The position numbers were made by a program, and so were the translations under genes. A stretch of 57,893 bases of DNA from DASWIG01 sp965371445 (GTDB taxonomy: Bacteria; Acidobacteriota; Thermoanaerobaculia; Multivoradales; J023), in assembly GCA_965371445.1 (NCBI GenBank), contig CBDUYN010000041.1, positions 1-57,893 on the forward strand. The letters run 5' to 3'. Under the pieces are notes generated by a model. That model had not been told where the DNA came from. It made no database searches and saw only the letters and a program-made list of their open reading frames with translations. Positions within the stretch are counted from its first letter, which is position 1. Every line of letters starts with the position of its first letter. Positions 1 to 7,011 of the stretch are shown in pieces.

Positions 1-26
1 CGCCGGCGTCCCGCCGGCGCTCCCAG
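1..26. repeat. GC-rich hairpin repeat, possible dispersed intergenic element
   Basis: A perfect inverted repeat CGCCGGCG-TCC-CGCCGGCG (1-19) is followed by CTCCCAG. Read on the minus strand it is CTGGGAG followed by a hairpin with a three-base loop. The same layout, CTGGGAG then a CAGGCG-TCT-CGCCTG hairpin, occurs at 31221-31244. This suggests a small dispersed intergenic repeat. The element is cut by the window edge. Confidence 0.4.
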
Positions 27-87
27 TAGAAGACAGCCCTTTGGGGTAGCCGGCGGAGCTCGTCGTGGCGACACGGCCGCCGTCAGC

Positions 88-1110
88 TCAGACACCGCCC
101 ACCGAAGACGACCAGGCGGTGACGGCGCCCGACTCGAAGCCGTCGGCGAAGATGTTGCTGCACAACTGCGGGGAGCAGGTCGTGCTGTCGCCCTCGTAGG
201 TTCCGTCGAGGTCGGTGCACTCGCTACCCGTCAGCTCGTCGCAGGAGTCGGCGAGGCAGCAGGCGCCGGTCGGCGCGAGCGGACAGGTGGCCTGGGGGCA
301 GCTCGACGCAGCGCCCTGGGGCGTGCCACTACAGGTGGCCACGGTGAGGTCCAGGCAGGAGCCGTCGGGCAGGCAGCAGGCCTCCGTCACAGGCGCCGCG
401 CAGGAGACCTCGGCGCAGAGCGTGTTGTCGCCCTGGTAGGTGCCGGCGGCGGCCGCTGCGCAGCTGACGGTGTCGGCGACGACACAGCTCTCGTCGGGCA
501 GACAACAGGCGCCCGTCTGGACGGCGCAGGTGACCTGCGCGCACAGCGTGCCGCCACCTTGGTAGACGCCGCCGGTCCCGGTGCAGACCGACTCCACGTC
601 CTCGATGCAGTCGGCGGCGAGGCAGCAGGCACCGATCGGCTCCGAGCAGGTGACCTGCGCGCAGAGCGTGCTCCCACCCTGGTAGACGCCACCCGACGCT
701 TCACAGTCCCCTGCCAGGCCGTCCGTGCAACTGGCGTCCGGCAGACAGCAGGCACCGGTGACCAGGGGGCAGGAGACGTTTTCACAGAGCGCGCCGTCAC
801 CCTGGTAGGTGCCGCCCGCGGTGCCACAGGCGTCCCGGTCGACGGAGATGCAGCTGGAGTCGTCCAGACAGCAGGCGCTGGTCGGGCTGCCGCAGATGGC
901 GTTGGCGCACAGGATGCCGTCGCCCTGGTAGACGCCGACGCCGCGGCAGCCGTCCATGGAGCTCTCGACGCAGGAATCGTCGGGCAGGCAGCAGGCGCCT
1001 GGCGTCTGGGCGAGGGCGCCGCCGGGTAGGAGGATGCCGGCGAGGCCGAGGGCGCCGAGAAGCCAGTGCAGTGTGCGACAAGAGTAGGAGTGGCTGCGAA
1101 GGTTCAGCAT
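88..1110 (-). CDS. Secreted Cys-rich protein with seven ~40-aa repeats and DGFESG tail
   Basis: Protein of 340 aa. A signal peptide lies at about residues 10-35 (hydrophobic LLGALGLAGILL, then ALA-Q). It is followed by seven tandem ~40-residue repeats, each starting ACCL and most carrying six cysteines, with a central YQGDG-type turn. Cys spacing is conserved, so each unit is probably a disulfide-stabilised module acting outside the cytoplasm. The protein ends in FADGFESGAVTAWSSSVGGV, and a very similar tail ends the FG-GAP protein at 50028-51764. The start ATG at 1110 has a purine-rich ribosome binding site (AGGAAAGAGGTG) just upstream. Repeats of this kind are known from large secreted proteins of planctomycetes and delta-proteobacteria. 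Function is unknown; adhesion or surface display is a guess. Confidence 0.8.
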   Translation of the reverse strand: MLNLRSHSYSCRTLHWLLGALGLAGILLPGGALAQTPGACCLPDDSCVESSMDGCRGVGVYQGDGILCANAICGSPTSACCLDDSSCISVDRDACGTAGGTYQGDGALCENVSCPLVTGACCLPDASCTDGLAGDCEASGGVYQGGSTLCAQVTCSEPIGACCLAADCIEDVESVCTGTGGVYQGGGTLCAQVTCAVQTGACCLPDESCVVADTVSCAAAAAGTYQGDNTLCAEVSCAAPVTEACCLPDGSCLDLTVATCSGTPQGAASSCPQATCPLAPTGACCLADSCDELTGSECTDLDGTYEGDSTTCSPQLCSNIFADGFESGAVTAWSSSVGGV

Positions 1111-1406
1111 GGTGGCACCTCTTTCCTGAGCCCGGCCACCGAAACGGTGATCTGTTTAGGCTCGACATCCGGGTACTCCGCCTGAGAGCAGTCTATCGCA
1201 GATTCCGTCTCCGGGAGACCGATGAGAGCCGAACCCTCCGAGGACGCCGCCTTCTCGGGCTACGTCCGGCAGACCCGCTTGGTCCGGCCGGTTCGGGGCC
1301 GAGGCGTCATGTCGTCGAGGAAGCGCCATAGTTGCCGGAGACCCGCGGCCATGGATCTGCGTGTGCAGGAAGAGTTGCTGGACGTCAGGCCAGAAAGGAG
1401 TCCTAC

Positions 1407-1859
1407 GTGACCGGATCGAAAAGCGCCATTGCCAGTCAACTGGTCCGGGTCTTCGACTCCAGCCCGACGTTCCCGACGTTCCCGATGGCGCCGGCCAAAT
1501 TCGTCGACCACCGCGAGGCCCTGGGCGATGACGGCGAGGTCGCGGTCTACATGCGCGACGACGTCGAGCTCGCCAGCGAACGTTCGGAGCGCCTGCACGC
1601 GATGGTGGCCTCGGCAGGCTTTTTTCACCTGCTGCGCCACGATCTCGTGCTCGGCCGCGACTTCAAACGTGGGGACGAACGCGGCGCGGTGGGGAGGCCT
1701 ACCATTCGAGGACGAGGGAGCTCTCGTCCTGGCGGCTCACCCGAGTGCCGAGCGGACGGCCTTCCCGGTCGAGGACGCCGCACAACCAGTCGGCGTCGGC
1801 GCGCGATGCCCTCTGTAGTTGAAAACGCCGCACTTCGAGCGACGTCATGCGGAAGCTGA
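1407..1859 (+). CDS. Small hypothetical ORF, probably a truncated gene
   Basis: A GTG start at 1407 follows a strong Shine-Dalgarno (AAAGGAG, spacing about 7). The first ~95 codons have the G/C-rich third positions of real genes here (up to about 1690). After that the reading frame runs into the convergent 3' end of the CapA gene (1699-2913) and loses coding character, so the original 3' end was probably lost. I do not recognise the family. The preceding ~300 bases (1111-1406) hold no gene I can support. Confidence 0.35.
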   Translation: MTGSKSAIASQLVRVFDSSPTFPTFPMAPAKFVDHREALGDDGEVAVYMRDDVELASERSERLHAMVASAGFFHLLRHDLVLGRDFKRGDERGAVGRPTIRGRGSSRPGGSPECRADGLPGRGRRTTSRRRRAMPSVVENAALRATSCGS

Positions 1860-2913
1860 CGAGCTTCGCGGCGGCGTCGAAGGTCACGAAGTACATGAGC
1901 ACCAGCTCGGGGCGAAACGACTCGTGGCCGCTGATCCCCTCGTAGTCGTTTAGGAAGTCGCCGCAGCCGTAGAGGATCGGCTTGCCGCGGTAGACCTCGA
2001 TCCCCTTCGGATGGTGCGAGGAATGGCCGTGGACGACGTCGACCGCAGCCCGATCCACCAGGCCGTGGGCGAAAGCTCTCTGCTCGCGGGGGATCCGGTA
2101 ACCCCAGTTTCCTCCCCAGTGAATCGACGCCACCACGAGGTCGCCGGGACGCTTCACCGTGGCGACTTGCGCGGCAATCCGCTCGACGGTGCTTTCGGAA
2201 AGGTCGCCCAGGAGGCTGACGCCCGGTTTCGTCTCGGTCGCCGCCCAGTCGCGGGGGATGCCGCTGGTGACCGCGCCGTAAGAGAAGACGACGACGCGCC
2301 GGCCCCCGGCCACCTCGAAAAGCGCCGGGCTCTGCGCCTCGTCGAGGTTGCGCCCTGCACCGGCCGTCGCAACACCGGCGTTCTTCAGCGTATCGAGAGT
2401 CTCGACAAGCCCCTCCTGGCCCCAGTCCAGGACGTGGTTGTTGGCGAGAATCACGCCGTCGATCGCCGCCGCCGTCAGGCATGCAACGTTGCGCGGATGC
2501 ATCCGGTAGTTGATGCCCTTGGGGAGGTAGTCGTCGCTGCGGGTGACGCTGGTCTCCAGGTTGACGATGCGCACGTCCGGTGCCACCCGGCGCCACTCTT
2601 TGAGGGCGTCGCCCCAGACATAGGAGAAGTCGACGCCTCGCCGGATCGGACCGTTGGCGCGTTCCGCCAGGCTCACGTAGCGGAGGGCCGACTTCACGAC
2701 CGGCTCGTGGATGCGGGGATTCGACGGATGCGGCAGCACCTGGTCGATTCCGCGGCCCGTCATCACGTCGCCGCACAGGAAGAGGGTGACGGTTCGAGCG
2801 CGTGCTCCCGGAGGCTGGATGAACGCCGCGGCAGCAGCTCCTGAAAGTTGTAGGAAGTCTCTGCGGCTCATCCCATCCGGGCCGACAGAGATGTCGTCGT
2901 GACCCTCGCTCAC
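1699..2913 (-). CDS. CapA-family metallophosphatase-like protein, Tat-exported
   Basis: CapA/PgsA-type protein, a family linked to poly-gamma-glutamate or capsule metabolism. A twin-arginine signal SRRDFLQLSGAAAAAF lies near the N terminus. Family motifs follow in order: FLCGDVMTGRGID, NLETSVTR, NNHVLDWGQEG, HWGGNWGY, and VHGHSSHHPKG with GCGDFLNDY near the C terminus. Together they form the metal-site pattern of the calcineurin-like fold, so the protein is probably an active exported hydrolase. The start is uncertain: GTG 2913 gives a plausible Tat n-region, ATG 2871 is an alternative, and a TTG at 2979 would make the message almost leaderless relative to the ECF-type promoter just upstream. 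It is monocistronic and convergent with the ORF at 1407. Confidence 0.8.
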   Translation of the reverse strand: MSEGHDDISVGPDGMSRRDFLQLSGAAAAAFIQPPGARARTVTLFLCGDVMTGRGIDQVLPHPSNPRIHEPVVKSALRYVSLAERANGPIRRGVDFSYVWGDALKEWRRVAPDVRIVNLETSVTRSDDYLPKGINYRMHPRNVACLTAAAIDGVILANNHVLDWGQEGLVETLDTLKNAGVATAGAGRNLDEAQSPALFEVAGGRRVVVFSYGAVTSGIPRDWAATETKPGVSLLGDLSESTVERIAAQVATVKRPGDLVVASIHWGGNWGYRIPREQRAFAHGLVDRAAVDVVHGHSSHHPKGIEVYRGKPILYGCGDFLNDYEGISGHESFRPELVLMYFVTFDAAAKLVSFRMTSLEVRRFQLQRASRADADWLCGVLDREGRPLGTRVSRQDESSLVLEW

Positions 2914-2983
2914 GCTTGGAGGATAACACGCGCCCGGGCGAAGAAGAACAGCTCTGGGTTCGGTAATCAAGAGGTGCAATCTC

Positions 2984-3012
2984 TTAGACGCACGAAAGAG
3001 AGGAAAGGTTGC
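2984..3012 (-). promoter_or_regulatory. ECF-sigma-type promoter of the CapA gene
   Basis: On the minus strand a -35-like GCAACC (3012-3007) is separated by exactly 16 nt from a -10-like CGTCTAA (2990-2984). This is the general layout of ECF sigma promoters (AAC at -35, CGT at -10). It lies inside a ~54-bp segment (2961-3014) almost identical to the one upstream of padR (10002-10055), with about eight mismatches. Confidence 0.65.
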
Positions 3013-3137
3013 AAGGTGATCTCAACTTGCCTCCAGGCACGGTAGGCTCTAGGCTCTGAGGCCGGACAGATTCAGGGCTATGCGGCGCGCCGTCTACGAT
3101 GCCCCAGCTGCAACGACCTAACTGGAGGCTTTGAGCC

Positions 3138-4121
3138 ATGCAACTCGGAATGATCGGCCTGGGCCGCATGGGCGGCAACATGATCCACCGCGTCATGGGA
3201 GCGGGTCACGAGGGGGTGGTCCACGACCTGGACCGCGACAGCGTCGAGCGCCTCGTCGGCGAAGGTGCGGTGGGGGCCTACTCCCTCGAGGAGCTCGTCG
3301 AACGGCTGACGCCGCCGCGGGCGGTCTGGGTGATGGTGCCCGCCGGTGAGCCGACCGAATCGGCTGTCCGCGAGCTCGGCAAGCGCCTGGAGGCAGGAGA
3401 CCTCGTCGTCGACGGCGGCAACTCCTACTTCAAGGACGACGTGCGCCGAGCTGCCGCTCTGGCCGAGACGGGCATTCATTACGTCGATGTCGGGACCAGC
3501 GGCGGGGTCTGGGGATTCGAGCGCGGCTACTGCCTCATGATCGGCGGCGACCCCGAGCCGGTCCGGCGCCTCGACCCGATCTTCCGGGCGCTAGCGCCGG
3601 GGCGGGGTGAGATCGAGCGCACCCCGGGGAGGGACGGCAAGGGCGGAACCGCCGAGGAGGGCTACATCCACTGCGGTCCCCCGGGCTCGGGCCACTTCGT
3701 GAAGATGGTCCACAACGGCATCGAGTACGGCGTCATGCAAGCCTACGCCGAGGGCTTCGACATCCTGCGCTCGGCGGCCAAGGACGAGCTGCCCGAGGGC
3801 TACCGCTACGACCTCGACCTCGCTGACGTGGCCGAGGTGTGGCGGCGCGGCAGCGTCATCTCCTCGTGGCTCCTGGACCTCACCGCCATCGCTCTCTTGG
3901 AGGACGGCGATCTGGCCGGCTACAGCGGCTTCGTCGAGGACTCCGGGGAAGGGCGCTGGACCGTCCAGGCCGCGATCGAAGAGTCGGTGCCGGCCGAGGT
4001 GCTCTCCGCCGCCCTCTACACCCGGTTTCGTTCGCGTCAGGAGCACACCTTCGCCGAAAAAGTGCTTTCGGCGATGCGTCACAAGTTCGGCGGCCACATC
4101 GAGCCGCCCACCGAAGGCTGA
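3138..4121 (+). CDS. gnd: 6-phosphogluconate dehydrogenase, decarboxylating (YqeC/GntZ type)
   Basis: Oxidatively decarboxylates 6-phosphogluconate to ribulose 5-phosphate in the pentose phosphate pathway, in the cytoplasm. The N-terminal Rossmann motif is GLGRMGGNM (GxGxxG). Substrate and catalytic motifs follow: DGGNSYFKDD, TSGGVWGFERGYCLMIGG, and GPPGSGHFVKMVHNGIEYG with the catalytic Lys. The C-terminal helical part contains WRRGSVISSWLLDL. At 327 aa it matches the short, often NAD-dependent subclass rather than the ~470-aa enzyme. ATG 3138 is preceded by GGAGG at good spacing. It stands alone; no zwf or pgl lies nearby. Confidence 0.93.
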   Translation: MQLGMIGLGRMGGNMIHRVMGAGHEGVVHDLDRDSVERLVGEGAVGAYSLEELVERLTPPRAVWVMVPAGEPTESAVRELGKRLEAGDLVVDGGNSYFKDDVRRAAALAETGIHYVDVGTSGGVWGFERGYCLMIGGDPEPVRRLDPIFRALAPGRGEIERTPGRDGKGGTAEEGYIHCGPPGSGHFVKMVHNGIEYGVMQAYAEGFDILRSAAKDELPEGYRYDLDLADVAEVWRRGSVISSWLLDLTAIALLEDGDLAGYSGFVEDSGEGRWTVQAAIEESVPAEVLSAALYTRFRSRQEHTFAEKVLSAMRHKFGGHIEPPTEG

Positions 4122-4159
4122 AGCAACTATTTACGTTCCCCGATCCTCTTCGCCATAAG

Positions 4160-4393
4160 GATGTCCGGCTTGCCCCATCCGTTGGCGTCTTCGCCGGACG
4201 TCACTACGACAACGCCGGCGTCTTCGGCTGGTCCTTCTACAGCCAGGGGACGGACGAGCAACGAACAGCCTCGTCCGACGAATTCTTCGCCCGGGCGTGG
4301 CGCTTCTTCACCGGCGAGGGCGAGCTCGTCTTGGCGTCCAACGAAGATGGGGGACGTCGTGGGCAGGTGGTCGATGTCGATCCTGGCGGTCAT
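4160..4393. pseudogene. Remnant of a STAND/NB-ARC-type ATPase, internally inverted
   Basis: Two pieces that look like one protein family lie head to head. The minus strand from 4393 to about 4306 reads MTARIDIDHLPTTSPIFVGR then QDELAL, the usual N-terminal 'FVGR-x-x-EL' lead-in of NB-ARC/STAND ATPases. The plus strand from about 4211 to 4316 reads GVFGWSFYSQGTDEQ followed by SSDEFFARAWRFF, which in such proteins follows the P-loop. The P-loop itself is missing. Relative to an intact gene, one piece has been inverted and the middle deleted. No functional product is expected. Confidence 0.55.
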
Positions 4394-4451
4394 TGACGTG
4401 CCGTGGAGCTTAGCAGAGCCGGCGTTTCAGGTTCCGGCTTCGTGCTTGGAT

Positions 4452-4480
4452 GAAACCTGAGCCCGCCTTCGAGCGTTAGA
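4452..4480 (+). promoter_or_regulatory. ECF-sigma-type promoter of ADOP permease 1
   Basis: GAAACC (4452-4457), 16-nt spacer, CGTTAGA (4474-4480), about 70 nt upstream of the ATG at 4553. It has the same spacing as the promoters of the CapA and padR genes, though the surrounding sequence is not repeated. Confidence 0.5.
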
Positions 4481-4552
4481 TAGTGGGTCAGAAGCAATTT
4501 GCTGCTCCAGAGCGACGCCAGGCAACCTCGAACCAAGGAAAGGACGACAAGG

Positions 4553-6973
4553 ATGAGCAACTGGACGAGGGATCTTCAACAGGCGTGCCGCGCGCTGCTC
4601 CGCACCCCTGGCTTCGCTGTCTTGACGGTGGGCACGCTGGGGCTTGCCATCGGCGCCACCGCCGGAATCTTCAGCGTCGTCGACACGGTGCTTCTCGACC
4701 CGCTGCCTTACAACGACACCGACCGTCTGGTGTACATCGCCGGTACCGCGCCGGGATCCGATTTCCCGGAGGAGTTTCCGCTGGCGATGGAGTTTTACGT
4801 CCAGTACCGGGAGCAGTCCGAGCTGATCGAGGACGTCTCGACCTTCAACTCGTTCACCAACACGCTGCGCGTCGGCGACCGGATCGAGCGGGTGAGGATG
4901 TCGGCACCCACGACGTCGCTCTTCAACACCCTGGGAGCGAAACCCATCCACGGTCGCCTGCCGGTGCCCGAGGACGAGGATCGGGTCATCGTGATCAGCC
5001 ATGCGCTCTGGACGACGTGGTTCGGATCCGACCCGGCGGTCCTCGGCCAGACCTACTACGCGGGCGGCAAGGACCGCACCGTGATCGGGGTGATGGGGCC
5101 CGACTTCTGGTTCCCGAACGACGGCACTCTGCTCTGGATTCCGTTCAACTTCCGCCCTGAGGGCATCCAGCCCGGCCGCTTCGGCCAGCCCTTGGTGGCC
5201 CGCCTGGCGCCGGGAGCCGAGCTCGAGGCTCTCGCCGCCGAGCTCAAGGTCCTGGCCCGGCAGCTGCCGGAGCGCTTCGGCGGATCGGCCAACTACGCCC
5301 GCCTGATCGAGCAGTACCGTCCGGTGGTGCGGCCGCTCGAGGAGCAGCTGCTCGGCTCCGTCTCCGGCCCTCTTTGGATCCTGCTGGGCGCGGTGGCCAT
5401 CGTCCTGGTCATCGCTTGCGCCAACGTGGCCAACCTGTTCATGGTCCGTGCCGAGCAGCGGCAGCCGGCGATGGCCGTCCGGCGTGCCCTCGGCGCCGCG
5501 CGCGGCCGTCTGATCGTTTCGCAGTTGGCCGAGGCCGGGATCGTCGCCGGGCTCGCCGGAGGCCTGGCGGTGGCCCTCGGCTGGGTCGGAGTGCCCCTGC
5601 TGCTGAGCGCCGCCCCCGCCAACCTTCCCCGCCTGGGCGAGGTCGCGATCGGCCCCACCACGCTGCTTTTTACGTTCGGAGTCTGCGTCGGCTCCGCCCT
5701 CTTGTGCGGGCTGGTGCCGGCCGTCCGCTTCTCGGCTCCGAGCCTTTCGCAGCTGCACGAAGGAGGCCGCGGCTCGATCCGGCGCCGCCACTGGGGGCGC
5801 AACGCCCTGGTCGCCGCGCAGACGGCCCTGGCGTTGGTGCTGCTGATCGGATCGGCACTGCTGCTGCGGAGCTTCGACAAGCTCCGCAACGTCGACCCCG
5901 GCTACGACACCGAGGACATCTTCACCTTCCAGATCGCTCCCGAAGGCGCCCATCTCCAGGACGCGGCGTCCTACGCCCGCTTCCACACCGACTTCATGGA
6001 CCGGGTGGCGGCGCTCCCAGGGGTGGAGAGGGTTGGAATCGTCGAGAACGTGCCGCTGAACGAAGGTCTTGCCGGCCAACGTTTCCGTACGGAGGACACT
6101 GCGGCTGAAGAGGACGCGGGATCCTTGCTGCGCTACACCTGGTCCGCCGGCGACTACTTCCGTACCATGGGGATCGAGGTGCTTCGGGGCAGGACCTTCA
6201 CCCCGGACGACCATGTCTCGCAGCTCGGCAACATTCTCGTCAGCCGCTCGGCGGCCGACCTCCTGTGGCCCGGCGTGGATCCGATCGGGCAGCGTCTCCA
6301 GATGCAGGATCAGGAGACCTGGGAGACGGTGGTCGGGGTCGTCGTCGACGTCCTGCAATATGGCTTCCGGCAGGCGCCGGAGCCGATGGTCTACTTTCCG
6401 CTGGTCGGGCAGGACCCGGAGAACCGCCGGGTGATCTCGTCGCCCGCCTACGTCGTCAAGACCCCGCGTGCTGAAGAGATCGCACCCGAGATTCGGGCCA
6501 TGGTGCGCGAAGTCGCGCCCACCGCTCCCATGTACCGCATGTTCACCATGGAAGGCCTTGCGGCCGATTCGATGTTGCAACTCTCCTTCACCGCGCTCAC
6601 GCTCGGGCTCGCATCGGTGCTGGCCCTGATCCTGGGCGTGGTCGGCCTCTACGGCGTCCTCTCCTACGCGGTCGCCGAGCGCACCCGCGAGATCGGCCTG
6701 CGAATGGCCCTGGGCGCGGCGGCGATGCGTGTGCGGCTGATGGTCGTCGGCCAGGGCGCACGGGTGCTGGCGGCCGGCATCGTGATCGGCGCCGGGATCG
6801 CCTTTGTGGCGACGCGGGCCCTGGGCACTCTGCTCTTCGGCGTCGAAGCCTTCGACGTCGGCACCTACCTGGGAGTGTCCGCGGTGATGGTGCTCGTCGG
6901 ATTGGCGGCGAGCTACTTGCCGGCGAGGCGGGCATCGAGGGTCGATCCCATGGTGGCTCTCAGGACCGAGTGA
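4553..6973 (+). CDS. ADOP-type permease (MacB/FtsX duplicated, no ATPase domain)
   Basis: Inner-membrane protein of 806 aa with the duplicated MacB-like plan. A first TM helix (VLTVGTLGLAIGATAGIFSV) is followed by a large periplasmic MacB_PCD domain, an FtsX block around residues 270-400 (LWILLGAVAIVLVIACANVA, then RRALGAARGRL), a second periplasmic domain and a C-terminal FtsX block (REIGLRMALGAA; ends SYLPARRASRVDPMVALRTE). There is no nucleotide-binding domain and none is adjacent, as is usual for 'Acidobacterial duplicated orphan permeases'. The start ATG 4553 has AAGGAAAGG upstream; an in-frame earlier start (4499) lacks support. Substrate unknown. It is convergent with ADOP-2 and has no PadR gene of its own. 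Confidence 0.9.
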   Translation: MSNWTRDLQQACRALLRTPGFAVLTVGTLGLAIGATAGIFSVVDTVLLDPLPYNDTDRLVYIAGTAPGSDFPEEFPLAMEFYVQYREQSELIEDVSTFNSFTNTLRVGDRIERVRMSAPTTSLFNTLGAKPIHGRLPVPEDEDRVIVISHALWTTWFGSDPAVLGQTYYAGGKDRTVIGVMGPDFWFPNDGTLLWIPFNFRPEGIQPGRFGQPLVARLAPGAELEALAAELKVLARQLPERFGGSANYARLIEQYRPVVRPLEEQLLGSVSGPLWILLGAVAIVLVIACANVANLFMVRAEQRQPAMAVRRALGAARGRLIVSQLAEAGIVAGLAGGLAVALGWVGVPLLLSAAPANLPRLGEVAIGPTTLLFTFGVCVGSALLCGLVPAVRFSAPSLSQLHEGGRGSIRRRHWGRNALVAAQTALALVLLIGSALLLRSFDKLRNVDPGYDTEDIFTFQIAPEGAHLQDAASYARFHTDFMDRVAALPGVERVGIVENVPLNEGLAGQRFRTEDTAAEEDAGSLLRYTWSAGDYFRTMGIEVLRGRTFTPDDHVSQLGNILVSRSAADLLWPGVDPIGQRLQMQDQETWETVVGVVVDVLQYGFRQAPEPMVYFPLVGQDPENRRVISSPAYVVKTPRAEEIAPEIRAMVREVAPTAPMYRMFTMEGLAADSMLQLSFTALTLGLASVLALILGVVGLYGVLSYAVAERTREIGLRMALGAAAMRVRLMVVGQGARVLAAGIVIGAGIAFVATRALGTLLFGVEAFDVGTYLGVSAVMVLVGLAASYLPARRASRVDPMVALRTE

Positions 6974-6990
6974 CATGTAGCGCCTACATG
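6974..6990. terminator. Hairpin between convergent ADOP genes
   Basis: Perfect palindrome CATGTAG-CGC-CTACATG immediately after the stop of ADOP-1 and before the stop of ADOP-2. No T-tract is present, so it is at most a weak bidirectional terminator or an mRNA 3'-end stabiliser. Confidence 0.35.
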
Positions 6991-7011
6991 GTGTTCACTG
7001 CGGCATCAGGG

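Noticed and set aside
120..1010. Regular DNA repeats as a CRISPR-like array
   Set aside because: The repetition is at protein level (Cys-rich modules of ~40 aa) and the DNA units are diverged.
4427..6976. 849-codon open frame antisense to ADOP-1
   Set aside because: Its translation is rich in Arg, Gly, His and Asp with no domain, while the plus strand gives a perfect permease. It is a by-product of high GC.
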